In this document: piece after piece, positions 44,143 through 53,356 of the stretch
Position numbering within the stretch: the stretch's first letter is position 1
How the letters are laid out: every line of letters begins with the position of its first letter
Assembly: GCA_015068845.1 (NCBI GenBank)
Contig: SVJR01000005.1
Coordinates: 1-63,130 of the forward strand
Origin: Oscillospiraceae bacterium
Lineage (GTDB): Bacteria > Bacillota > Clostridia > Monoglobales > Monoglobaceae
Length of the DNA stretch: 63,130 bases
Direction of reading: 5' to 3'
Made by a program: the position numbers and the translations under genes
The notes under the pieces: model-generated
The model's input: the letters and a program-made list of their open reading frames with translations, nothing else
Told to the model about the DNA's origin: nothing
The model's database searches: none

Positions 44143-46065
44143 TTACGCCATAAATGCCTCTGCACTAAGCCCCGGAATGTTCAGTTCAATAGTTTTTCCG
44201 TCACCTATAACCTCGTCGGTAAAATAACCTTTAAGATTTTTCAGCTTTCCGTTATCTATTTTCACCGTGCGTTCCCCATCATTTTGGTTCACAACACAAA
44301 GTGCCGTACCGTTTTTGCTCTTTTCCCCGAAAACATCTTTTCCCGACTCAATTTGTCGCACATACGCCAGAACACCGTCGGCGGCATAAAGAATTTCAAA
44401 ATCACCGGTTTTCAAGCAGTCATTGCTATTTCGGAGCTTTGCAGATTTTCTGTAAAACTCCAAAAGCTCGGTATCCACACATCGCCAGGTGTAAGGCATA
44501 CGGTTAAACGGGTCCTGGAGCCCTTGCATACCAATCTCGTCGCCATAGTATATGCACGGCACACCCACAAAGGTCATCTGCATAAACGCCGCAAGACGGA
44601 GCCTTTTTATCGCAAGAGTTTCGTTCGCCGCATCAAGTCTGAAGTTTTGTTTTTGCTCGTTTGCCAGCTCGTCACTTATATGCTGTCCGCCAAGCACGGT
44701 TTTTACACGCCGGGTATCGTGGGTTCCCAAAAGATTCATATTGGAATACAGAACCTCTTTAGGGTAATTTTCCATTATGCTGAGCATTTTGTCCGAAAAA
44801 TCCTCTGCGCTGATATCGCCTGTCAAAAAGCCTATTACGCCGTCCTTGAACGGATAGTTCATAACGCTGTCCAGCTCATCGCCCAACAGATACTCTCTCT
44901 GCTCGCCGTAGCTAACCTTATTGGACGCGTCCTCCCACACTTCACCTATAACAACTGCGTCGGTTTTTGCAGACTTGACCTCACGGCGGAGAATTTTTAT
45001 AAATTCATCGGGAAGCTCGTCGGCCACATCAAGCCGCCATCCGCTTGCACCCAAATTCAGCCACTTCTTAATTATAGCATCCTTATCCGTCAGAATGTAG
45101 TCGATATATGTCGGCTCCAGCTCGCGGACATTGGGAAGGTTTGAACAACCCCACCAGCTGTTGTAGCCACCGTCACCGTTCCACTCATACCACTTTCCGT
45201 AAGGCGAATCATAGCTTTGACACGCACCCACACCCTCGCCGTAGGTTTTGTATTTGTTAAAATAAACGCTGTCACTTCCGGTATGACTGAAAACGCCGTC
45301 AAGTATAATTCTTATTCCTTTTTGCTCTGCTTTTTCACAAAGCTCCTTAAAATCTTCTTCACTTCCCAGAATCGGGTCAATTTTGCTGTAGTCACCGGTA
45401 TCATACCGATGATTTGAAAACGCTTCAAAAATCGGGTTGAGGTAAATCACACTTATCCCCAAATCCTTGAGGTAGTCCAGCTTTTGAATAATGCCTTTGA
45501 GGTTGCCGCCGTAAAAGTCGTTGCAGGCAGGACCGTCTTCAAAGGGGTGGCGGTCAAAGAATATCGGCTCGTACCAGTCGCCGTGCAGACGGTAGGCAGT
45601 TTTTTTATCCTTTATTTCACTGTCTGCCCTGAAAAATCGGTCCGGGAAAATCTGGTACATAATCGATTTCTTGAACCAGTCGGGAGTTTTGAAAGCCTTA
45701 TCATACACCGTAATCTGATACGAAACTCCTGTCGGATAGCCGGTCTGCACACCAACCCCGCCCAAAGCCTTGCTGTTATTGGAATAATACACCGTTTCGC
45801 CGTCAGCCGTGACCTCAAAGCAGTACCACAGAAGGCCGCCTGTCTCGGGCATAGTTACATCGGCAGCGTACAGATATATATTCCCTGCTGTCTGCTTAAC
45901 CTCCATTTCAACAAAGCGTTCGGCCCCGTCCCAGAGTCTTAGTCTTACTCTATTTGGTGGGTTGTATGATTTCACCTCAAGCGCAAGGCTCACCTTTGTG
46001 CCACAGGGTACTGCGCCTTCGGGGTTTCTGAACTTTTTATCCCGTGAATTGTGAAAAACTTCCAT
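44143..46065 (-). CDS. GH13 neopullulanase/cyclomaltodextrinase-type hydrolase, 640 aa
   Basis: Four GH13 regions: DGVFSHTG, GWRLDVADELP (nucleophile Asp), VIGEVWEDAS (acid Glu) and LLGTHDTRR. The N-terminal ~120 residues look like the CBM34 domain of maltogenic amylases and neopullulanases. No signal peptide, so it acts inside the cell on maltodextrins, probably those released from glycogen or imported. It has its own promoter (TATAAT about 46,140) and a 187-bp gap to glgB, so it adjoins rather than belongs to the glg operon. SD GAGGAG. Confidence 0.9.
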   Translation of the reverse strand: MEVFHNSRDKKFRNPEGAVPCGTKVSLALEVKSYNPPNRVRLRLWDGAERFVEMEVKQTAGNIYLYAADVTMPETGGLLWYCFEVTADGETVYYSNNSKALGGVGVQTGYPTGVSYQITVYDKAFKTPDWFKKSIMYQIFPDRFFRADSEIKDKKTAYRLHGDWYEPIFFDRHPFEDGPACNDFYGGNLKGIIQKLDYLKDLGISVIYLNPIFEAFSNHRYDTGDYSKIDPILGSEEDFKELCEKAEQKGIRIILDGVFSHTGSDSVYFNKYKTYGEGVGACQSYDSPYGKWYEWNGDGGYNSWWGCSNLPNVRELEPTYIDYILTDKDAIIKKWLNLGASGWRLDVADELPDEFIKILRREVKSAKTDAVVIGEVWEDASNKVSYGEQREYLLGDELDSVMNYPFKDGVIGFLTGDISAEDFSDKMLSIMENYPKEVLYSNMNLLGTHDTRRVKTVLGGQHISDELANEQKQNFRLDAANETLAIKRLRLAAFMQMTFVGVPCIYYGDEIGMQGLQDPFNRMPYTWRCVDTELLEFYRKSAKLRNSNDCLKTGDFEILYAADGVLAYVRQIESGKDVFGEKSKNGTALCVVNQNDGERTVKIDNGKLKNLKGYFTDEVIGDGKTIELNIPGLSAEAFMA

Positions 46066-46217
46066 TATGCTCCTCTTTCTGAATCTTGCAATTTTTATTG
46101 TTGCATTGCCGAACTCATCGTGTTATACTTATTTATGTATATTATATCACAAAAAGAACAATCCGTAAATGCCTAATTTTTTTATACTATAATTTACACT
46201 GAAAGGTGGGGGAAACT

Positions 46218-49200
46218 ATGCTTGAATTTTTGTGCGGAGCTGCAGGCTCAGGAAAGACAGAAGAAATTTACAAACGGGCAGAGCGCGATGCGGCGGCAGG
46301 CAAGTCCGTTTTTTTGCTTGTGCCCGACCAATATTCTATGTTTAGCGAGCAGGAGCTTATCTCACGGCTTGGACTTTCCGCGCAGAACAAAATTCAGGTT
46401 CTGACCTTTGCCCGGCTTTCAAATATGGTCTTTTCAAAGCTTGGCCCATTGCGCACCAGATATATCGACAAGGCCGGCAAGTACCTTATGGCTTGCCGTG
46501 CAATGCAGCTTTCGGAAAAAGAGCTCAAATTCTTTGCCCGCAACACAAGTCAGTCCGGTTTTGCAGGTCTGATTGTTTCTCTCATATCAGAATTCAAACG
46601 CTACGGTGTAACCCCGGAATCCCTTGAAGAAAGTGCAAGACTTACCGACGATGCACCTCTTGGAATGAAGCTTTTTGACCTTGCGGTGATTTACCGCAAA
46701 TTTAACGAGCTTGTTGCCGAAGAATATTCAAACGCCGAGGACAGCCTTGCCATTGCCGCGCCCAAAATTTCCTGTTGCGACTTTATCCAAGGCTCGGTGT
46801 ATGTGAACTTCTTCAAAAGCTTTACCCCCGTTGAATATACCGCTTTAAGCGAGATAATGAAAAAGGCAGACCTTTGCGTCGCCCTTTGCTGCGACAGCCT
46901 TTCCGAGGAATCTTCCGTATTTTCGGTTCAGGCACACACTCACGCAAAGCTTTGCGAGATTGCAAAAAGCTTAAACATTGCTGTATCCGCTCCCGAATTT
47001 TTAAAGGAGGAATACAGATTTTTGCATAACGCCGAGCTGCGACATCTGCGGGACAACTTTTTCTCATTCAAAACACCGTGTTTTTTCGGAAGCCCCGAAT
47101 CAATACACATTGTTATGCCCGAAAACCGTTATGCCGAGGTTACCGAGTGTGCACGGCTGATACGCCGTCTGTGCAGGACGAAAGGGTATTCCTTTAACGA
47201 TTTTTTAGTTCTGACCGGCAGTATGGAAAGCTACGAGTTGCTAATTCCCTCCATCTTTGAGGAATTTGAGATAAACCATTTTCTCGACCGCAAAATCAAG
47301 CTGACAGACAGTCCGCTTATGCGGATGATAATTGCCATTCTTGAAATTCTGGCCTACGGCTTTTCCTACGAGAGGGTTATGACCATTATCCGTTCGGGGT
47401 ACTGGGATATTTCAAAAACAGAGGCGGATATTTTTGAGAACTATATTCTTGCCGCAGACATCACCCACAAGGACTGGAACAGCCACGACGACTGGCATTA
47501 CAACCCGAAGGAATCGGCATTTGATATGGAACAGATAAATTCAGTAAAAGCAAAGGTTGTCAACCCTTTGCTCGGTCTTTTAGGAATGTTCAGCGGCAGA
47601 AAGACAGTTTCGGAAATCTGCAGAAATATTTGCGGCTTTTTAAACAGCATTAACCTGCACGAACTTGTCAGCACAAAGATTGATTTATATATCAGCTCTG
47701 ACCGGATCGAAGCCGCCGAGCAGCTTCACCGTGCATGGAACAGCTTTGTTTCGGTTATTAACCAGATTTCAGAGTGTATGCAGGACAACTATGCAACCTT
47801 CACGGAGTTTCTGGCACTTTTCAGCGCGGCCTGCGGCGAGCTTACCGTGGGGATTGTTCCGCCCACTCAGGACAAGGTTATGATAAGCGAGGTTTCGCGG
47901 TTCCGCAGCACCGGCGAAAAGGTGGTTATTGTCCTTGGGGTTTGCGATTCCTCCTTCCCCAAAAGTCATATGGCGGAGGGGTTGATTTCGGACTCGGAGC
48001 GAAATAAGCTTGCAGATACAGGCCTCACTCTTGCCCCCGACGCATACAACCGTCAGAAGGAAGAGCAGTTCCTTGTCTACTCGGTTCTGACCACTGGAAG
48101 CGAGCAGCTTTACCTTTTTTCACCAGCAAGCGACAAGGAGGGGAACAGCCTCGGCTCGTCCTCGGTAATCAAGCGTATCAAGGCTTTGTTTCCTGAAATT
48201 GCTCCAATTCGCATAAATGACGAAGAAGATTTGATAGAGAGCCGTGAAAACACCTTTTACGAGCTGAACGCAAGGCTTTTTGAGGTAGATTTTGAAGTTG
48301 ACCGTCTTAAGCCTATATGGAAAAGCGCTTATGCCTTTTTTGCCGGAAATCCGGAATACAAATCCCGGCTTGAAAGATTCCGGCAGATGCATTCACGACG
48401 GGGACTTCCGACAAAGCTTTCGGCAAAAACCGCCGAACAACTTTACGGAAAACCACTTATACTAAGCGTTTCCAAGCTGGAAAAGTATAATTCGTGTGCA
48501 TTTTCATTCTTTATGAGATACGGTCTTTTGGCTGACCAAAGGCTTCTTGGAGGACTGAAAGTCACCGATACCGGTTCAATTCTGCACAGCGTTCTTTGCG
48601 ATTACTTTAAAGCCAAAAAGGACGCAGATTTCAGCCAAATCAACCGTAGCGACTGTTTTTCGGACATCGCTGTTTTAGTTGACAAGGTTGCTGCCGACAG
48701 CGGTAATTCGATGTTTGCCGCATCAAACTTTTACGGGTATATGATGCTCAGGCTTAAAAACATTGCGACCTCAACTGCGTGGAAGCTGGTAAAGTTTTAC
48801 TCGCAGAGCGAGTTCCGACCTACCGACTTTGAAATCAGCTTTGGCAAGCACGGACAGCTGCCAGCATACGAGATTTCAACCCGGCACGGAGAGGCTTTCC
48901 TTGAAGGCTTTATCGACAGGGTTGACCGTGCAGAGCTTGGCGGCAAAAGCTATATAAGCATAACCGACTACAAATCCTCAGAAAAGGGAATTGATGAATC
49001 AAAGATTGATGCCGGCATCACCATTCAGCCGCTTATTTACGCCAATGCCGTAACACGCATCGAAAATGCTGAGCCTGCAGCAATGATGTATATGCAGATG
49101 AACGACCCGATAATCCAGAGCGACTCTGTCCCCACCGAGCAGGATTGGGAAAGGTCAATGAGCGCCCAGATTAAAATTAACGGAATCTTCCTTGACGACC

Positions 49201-49445
49201 CGGAAGTTATTCTTGCTTTTGACAAGAACCCCGACGACAAGAAAGCGGAGCACTTTGTCAATCTTGACAAAAAGTCTATGTTCGTCCAGAGCGAAATGGA
49301 AAAGAAGCTGAAAGCGGCAGAGGAATGTGCCGCACGAACAGCAGGCAATATTCTTGACGGACACATTGATGCCGAGCCGCCGGACATTCCGGGGTTTGAC
49401 CCTTGCTCGTACTGTCCTTACAGCAGCGTATGCAGCGAAGAATAA
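46218..49445 (+). CDS. addB: AddB, ATP-dependent helicase/nuclease subunit B, 1075 aa
   Basis: Start at ATG 46,218 (SD GGTGGGGG); a GTG four codons earlier overlaps that SD. Walker A GAAGSGKT (6-13), pseudo-helicase domains, RecB-type nuclease motif EGFIDRVD...ITDYKSSE (~900) and the iron-sulfur Cys set: one Cys near 760 (YNSCAFSFF) plus CSYCPYSSVC at the C-terminus. Works with AddA in double-strand break repair. The usual neighbour addA is missing: an ABC transporter follows behind a terminator, so addA must be elsewhere. Confidence 0.93.
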   Translation: MLEFLCGAAGSGKTEEIYKRAERDAAAGKSVFLLVPDQYSMFSEQELISRLGLSAQNKIQVLTFARLSNMVFSKLGPLRTRYIDKAGKYLMACRAMQLSEKELKFFARNTSQSGFAGLIVSLISEFKRYGVTPESLEESARLTDDAPLGMKLFDLAVIYRKFNELVAEEYSNAEDSLAIAAPKISCCDFIQGSVYVNFFKSFTPVEYTALSEIMKKADLCVALCCDSLSEESSVFSVQAHTHAKLCEIAKSLNIAVSAPEFLKEEYRFLHNAELRHLRDNFFSFKTPCFFGSPESIHIVMPENRYAEVTECARLIRRLCRTKGYSFNDFLVLTGSMESYELLIPSIFEEFEINHFLDRKIKLTDSPLMRMIIAILEILAYGFSYERVMTIIRSGYWDISKTEADIFENYILAADITHKDWNSHDDWHYNPKESAFDMEQINSVKAKVVNPLLGLLGMFSGRKTVSEICRNICGFLNSINLHELVSTKIDLYISSDRIEAAEQLHRAWNSFVSVINQISECMQDNYATFTEFLALFSAACGELTVGIVPPTQDKVMISEVSRFRSTGEKVVIVLGVCDSSFPKSHMAEGLISDSERNKLADTGLTLAPDAYNRQKEEQFLVYSVLTTGSEQLYLFSPASDKEGNSLGSSSVIKRIKALFPEIAPIRINDEEDLIESRENTFYELNARLFEVDFEVDRLKPIWKSAYAFFAGNPEYKSRLERFRQMHSRRGLPTKLSAKTAEQLYGKPLILSVSKLEKYNSCAFSFFMRYGLLADQRLLGGLKVTDTGSILHSVLCDYFKAKKDADFSQINRSDCFSDIAVLVDKVAADSGNSMFAASNFYGYMMLRLKNIATSTAWKLVKFYSQSEFRPTDFEISFGKHGQLPAYEISTRHGEAFLEGFIDRVDRAELGGKSYISITDYKSSEKGIDESKIDAGITIQPLIYANAVTRIENAEPAAMMYMQMNDPIIQSDSVPTEQDWERSMSAQIKINGIFLDDPEVILAFDKNPDDKKAEHFVNLDKKSMFVQSEMEKKLKAAEECAARTAGNILDGHIDAEPPDIPGFDPCSYCPYSSVCSEE

Positions 49446-49452
49446 TCTTTCA

Positions 49453-49490
49453 AAAAGATACAGATTGTAAACAATTTGTATCTTTTCTTT
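49453..49490 (+). terminator. Terminator of addB
   Basis: Stem AAAAGATACA/TGTATCTTTT with an inner ATTG/CAAT extension, followed by CTTTT, starting 8 bp after the addB stop. Confidence 0.85.
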
Positions 49491-49498
49491 TGGTTTCA

Positions 49499-49527
49499 TT
49501 GACAAAGCTCTTTAATAATTTTATAAT
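49499..49527 (+). promoter_or_regulatory. Consensus sigma-A promoter of the ABC exporter operon
   Basis: TTGACA (49,499-49,504), 17-bp spacer, TATAAT (49,522-49,527): exact consensus, implying strong constitutive transcription. Confidence 0.9.
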
Positions 49528-49578
49528 ATAATTTATGTTGTTTTAGTTTAATTTTCATACATATAAAGGACTGATTTT

Positions 49579-51312
49579 ATGCTGAAAAAACTTGCCGGCT
49601 GCATCGGCGAATACAAGCGCGACTCCATCCTTGCCCCGCTTTTTGTTACCTGCGAGGTTATCCTGGAGGTTATTATCCCCATACTGATGGCGCGCATTAT
49701 TGACAAGGGAATTGAAATGCACAATATGTCGGTTGTTATTGTTACCGGAATTTCTTTGGTGCTTTTGGTATGTCTTTCTATGTTCTGCGGCTCGATGTCC
49801 GGCAAATACGCCGCAAGCGCTTCTGCCGGCTTCGCAAAGAATCTGAGAAAGAAAATGTTCCATTCCATTCAGGACTTTTCATTCACCAACATTGATAAGT
49901 TCTCCACATCGGGACTTGTGACAAGGCTGACAACAGATGTTACAAATTTGCAGAATGCTTACCAGATGATTGTTCGTATAGCCGTGCGAAGCCCTGCAAT
50001 GTTTATATTCTCTATGGCAATGGCATTTTTTGTCAATCCGTACATCGCCCTTATCTTTCTTGCAATTGCGCCTATTTTGGGCTTCGGGCTTATTTTCATT
50101 GCGACCAAGGCGCATCCTATATTTGAAAAGGTGTTCCGTACCTACGACCGTTTGAACAGCGTGGTTCAGGAGAATCTGCGCGGTATCCGTGTTGTAAAGG
50201 CATTTGTCCGCGAGGACTATGAAAAGCAAAAGTTCAATGCTGTTTCAAAGGATATCTATGACCAATTCAGCCGGGCAGAGAAGATTCTGTCCTTCAACTC
50301 GCCGCTTATGCAGGGAACAATGTATATTGTTATGCTGCTGATTTCGTGGTTCGGGTCAAAGCTGATACTATCCCAACGAATGTCTCAGGGCGAGCTGATA
50401 AGTATGATTACCTACGCTATGCAGATACTTATGAGCCTTATGAACTTCTCGATGATTTTTGTAATGGTTATCATTTCAAAGGCATCGGCGGAGCGAATCA
50501 CCGAAGTTTTAAGTGAAGAAAGCGACCTTCTGGACGGCGAAGAAAATATAACCGATATTCCTGACGGCTCGGTTGAGTTCCGTGATGTTGCGTTCAGCTA
50601 CTACAAGAGCACCAATTCCCTTTGCCTTGAAAACATAAGCTTTAAGGTTCAGACGGGTGAGAAAATCGGCATTATTGGCGGAACAGGAAGCGGTAAAACT
50701 TCGCTCGTTCAGATGATACCGAGACTTTACGATTCAACTTTGGGCGAAGTTTTTGTCGGCGGCAGAAATGTCAAAGAATATAATCTCGAGGCACTTCGAA
50801 GCAGCGTTGCTGTTGTTCTGCAAAAGAACGAGCTGTTCTCGGGTACAATAAAGGAAAACTTGCGTTGGGGTAACCCCGACGCATCGGACGAGGAGCTTAT
50901 ACGGGTTTGCAAGCTTGCTCAGGCTGACGAGTTCATTCAAAGCTTCCCCGATGGCTATGACACCCACATTGAGCAGGGCGGCAAGAATGTTTCGGGCGGA
51001 CAGAAGCAACGCCTTTGCATTGCACGAGCATTACTTAAATCCCCGAAAATTCTTATTCTTGACGATTCCACAAGTGCTGTGGATACCGCAACCGACAAGC
51101 TTATCCGCACAGCTTTCGCCGAGGAAATTCCCGGCACGACTCAGTTTCTGATTGCACAGCGTATTTCATCGGTAGAGCACGCCGACCGCATAATTGTTCT
51201 GGATAACGGCAGGATAAACGCCATTGGCTCGCATCAGGAATTGCTTGAAAGCAACGATATTTACCGTGAAATTTACGAGTCGCAGCAAAAGGGGGTGGGC
51301 GTAAATGAGTAG
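49579..51312 (+). CDS. ABC exporter half-transporter with non-canonical catalytic site, 577 aa
   Basis: N-terminal six-segment exporter domain (~15-310) and C-terminal ATPase: Walker A GGTGSGKTS (~368), signature NVSGGQKQR (~469), Walker B LILDDSTSAVD (~490). The catalytic Glu after Walker B is replaced by Asp, as in the degenerate subunit of heterodimeric exporters such as TM287/288 and BmrCD. Forms a pair with the next gene (8-bp overlap). Export of drugs, lipids or peptides cannot be decided. Confidence 0.92.
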   Translation: MLKKLAGCIGEYKRDSILAPLFVTCEVILEVIIPILMARIIDKGIEMHNMSVVIVTGISLVLLVCLSMFCGSMSGKYAASASAGFAKNLRKKMFHSIQDFSFTNIDKFSTSGLVTRLTTDVTNLQNAYQMIVRIAVRSPAMFIFSMAMAFFVNPYIALIFLAIAPILGFGLIFIATKAHPIFEKVFRTYDRLNSVVQENLRGIRVVKAFVREDYEKQKFNAVSKDIYDQFSRAEKILSFNSPLMQGTMYIVMLLISWFGSKLILSQRMSQGELISMITYAMQILMSLMNFSMIFVMVIISKASAERITEVLSEESDLLDGEENITDIPDGSVEFRDVAFSYYKSTNSLCLENISFKVQTGEKIGIIGGTGSGKTSLVQMIPRLYDSTLGEVFVGGRNVKEYNLEALRSSVAVVLQKNELFSGTIKENLRWGNPDASDEELIRVCKLAQADEFIQSFPDGYDTHIEQGGKNVSGGQKQRLCIARALLKSPKILILDDSTSAVDTATDKLIRTAFAEEIPGTTQFLIAQRISSVEHADRIIVLDNGRINAIGSHQELLESNDIYREIYESQQKGVGVNE

Positions 51313-53230
51313 ACCTATGGGACCCGGTCCCGGCGGCAGAGGCCGTGTAATGCACGCCACCAGAAAGCCCAAGGACACCAAAAAGACCCTGAAACAGCTG
51401 TTTGGCTGTATCTTTAAAAATTACAAGCTGCACTTTCTGGCAGTTACGGTTTTTATTATCATCAACGCCATCGCCGGCGTAAAAGGCTCGCTTTTCATAC
51501 AGACTCTGATTGACGATTATGTTGAGCCTATGCTCCGCTCCGGCTCACGGGATTTCACTCCGCTTATCACAGCACTTTTCACCATGGCAGGCATCTATGC
51601 CGCAGGCGTGATTGCAGCATTTTTACAAAACAGAATTATGATTGTGGTAGGTCAAGGCGTTTTGAAGGAAATCCGTGACAATATGTTCAGCAAAATGCAG
51701 ACTCTCCCGATACGGTATTTTGACACTCACTCCCACGGCGATACAATGAGTCGCTACACCAACGATACCGATACTCTGCGGCAGATGATTACAATGAGTA
51801 TACCCCAGATGTTCTCATCGGTTGTGACAGTTGTTTCGGTTCTGATAGCAATGCTTTCGACAAGCATATGGCTTACCGTTGTTGTTCTTGCACTTGTTGG
51901 GCTTGCGCTGTTTGTCAGCCGTAACATCACCGGTAAAAGCTCTAAGTTTTTTGTTGCACAGCAGAAATCCTTGGGTGAGGTAAACGGCTTTATCGAGGAA
52001 CACATCAACGGGCAGAAGGTTGTTAAAGTTTTCTGCCACGAGCGTGCCACCAAGGACGAATTTGATAAAATCAACGAGGAGCTTTGCTATAACGCAACAG
52101 CCGCACACACCTTTGCCAATATCCTGATGCCCATTATGGGCAATATGGGACATATGCAGTATGTTCTGCTTGCAATGGCAGGCGGTGCACTGGCAATCAG
52201 CGGAGTTCCAGGCGTTACCGTCGGTGTTATTGCGGCATTTTTGCAGCTGAGCAAAAGCTTCACTATGCCGATAAACCAGATGTCGCAACAGATTAACTCC
52301 ATCATTATGGCACTTGCCGGCGCTGAGCGAATTTTTGAGCTGATTGAAACAGAGCCCGAAGAAGATAACGGCTATGTAACTCTTGTCAATGCCGAATACA
52401 ATGGTGACGAGCTTTGCGAAACCGAAAAGCGTACCGGAATCTGGGCGTGGAAGCATCCGCACTCCGACGGCACTGTAACCTACACCCGACTTGCCGGTGA
52501 TGTACGACTTGCAGAGGTTGATTTTGGTTATACTGAGGAAAAAACAGTTCTTCACGATATTTCCATCTATGCCGAGCCGGGACAGAAAATTGCATTTGTA
52601 GGTGCGACCGGTGCAGGCAAGACCACCATTACCAATCTTTTGAACCGGTTTTACGATATTGCAGACGGCAAAATCCGCTATGACGGTATAAACATCAATA
52701 AGATTAAAAAGCCGGAGCTTCGTCGGGCACTTGGAATGGTTCTGCAGGACACCCACCTGTTTACCGGAACAGTTATGGAAAATATCCGCTACGGCAGGCT
52801 TGACGCCACCGACGAGGACGTATATGCCGCAGCAAAGCTTGCCAATGCGGACAGCTTTATCAGAATTCTCCCCGAAGGCTACAACACCATTCTTAAAAAC
52901 GGAGGCGAGGGACTTTCGCAGGGACAGCGTCAGCTTCTGGCAATTGCCCGTGCCGCTGTTGCCGACCCGCCGGTAATGATACTGGACGAGGCGACCTCGA
53001 GCATAGACACCCGAACCGAACAGATTGTTCAAAAGGGTATGGATTCGCTTATGCAGGGCAGAACGGTTTTTGTAATTGCTCACCGGCTTTCCACCATTCA
53101 GGACTCCGATGTTATAATGGTTATGGACCACGGCAGAATAATTGAGCGCGGCGACCACGACAAGCTTATTGCCGAAAAAGGAACATACTACAAGCTTTAC
53201 ACCGGAGCATTTGAAAATACCGACGAATAA
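51305..53230 (+). CDS. ABC exporter half-transporter, canonical catalytic subunit, 641 aa
   Basis: Gly/Pro-rich N-terminal tail (MSRPMGPGPGGRGR), six-segment exporter domain (~40-355), a ~60-aa insert before the ATPase domain, Walker A GATGAGKTT (~432), signature GLSQGQRQL (~536), Walker B MILDEATSSID with the catalytic Glu. Its start overlaps the preceding gene by 8 bp. With that Asp-bearing partner it makes an asymmetric heterodimer. A 522-codon antisense open frame here is a codon-usage shadow. Confidence 0.92.
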   Translation: MSRPMGPGPGGRGRVMHATRKPKDTKKTLKQLFGCIFKNYKLHFLAVTVFIIINAIAGVKGSLFIQTLIDDYVEPMLRSGSRDFTPLITALFTMAGIYAAGVIAAFLQNRIMIVVGQGVLKEIRDNMFSKMQTLPIRYFDTHSHGDTMSRYTNDTDTLRQMITMSIPQMFSSVVTVVSVLIAMLSTSIWLTVVVLALVGLALFVSRNITGKSSKFFVAQQKSLGEVNGFIEEHINGQKVVKVFCHERATKDEFDKINEELCYNATAAHTFANILMPIMGNMGHMQYVLLAMAGGALAISGVPGVTVGVIAAFLQLSKSFTMPINQMSQQINSIIMALAGAERIFELIETEPEEDNGYVTLVNAEYNGDELCETEKRTGIWAWKHPHSDGTVTYTRLAGDVRLAEVDFGYTEEKTVLHDISIYAEPGQKIAFVGATGAGKTTITNLLNRFYDIADGKIRYDGININKIKKPELRRALGMVLQDTHLFTGTVMENIRYGRLDATDEDVYAAAKLANADSFIRILPEGYNTILKNGGEGLSQGQRQLLAIARAAVADPPVMILDEATSSIDTRTEQIVQKGMDSLMQGRTVFVIAHRLSTIQDSDVIMVMDHGRIIERGDHDKLIAEKGTYYKLYTGAFENTDE

Positions 53231-53238
53231 AAACATTG

Positions 53239-53273
53239 CTTCCCACAGAATAATATCTGTGGGAAGTTTTTTT
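53239..53273 (+). terminator. Terminator of the ABC exporter operon
   Basis: Perfect 11-bp stem CTTCCCACAGA/TCTGTGGGAAG, 6-nt loop, seven T, 9 bp after the stop. Confidence 0.92.
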
Positions 53274-53356
53274 AAAAAATTTGAAATTTTCTCTTTATTA
53301 TTGTCAAAAAGTGTGGTATACTGTTTTTTAGAGTTTTTTAAAGGAGTACTTTTATT

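Noticed and set aside
44284-45144. 286-codon plus-strand frame inside the GH13 gene
   Set aside because: Shadow of a gene whose four GH13 motifs are intact on the minus strand; no SD and composition unlike a protein.
46206-46217. GTG start for addB giving four extra residues
   Set aside because: The GTG is part of the Shine-Dalgarno GGTGGGGG; the ATG at 46,218 has proper spacing.
49579-53230. Lantibiotic/bacteriocin exporter system
   Set aside because: No peptidase domain, precursor peptide or modification enzyme nearby; the pair is a generic heterodimeric exporter.
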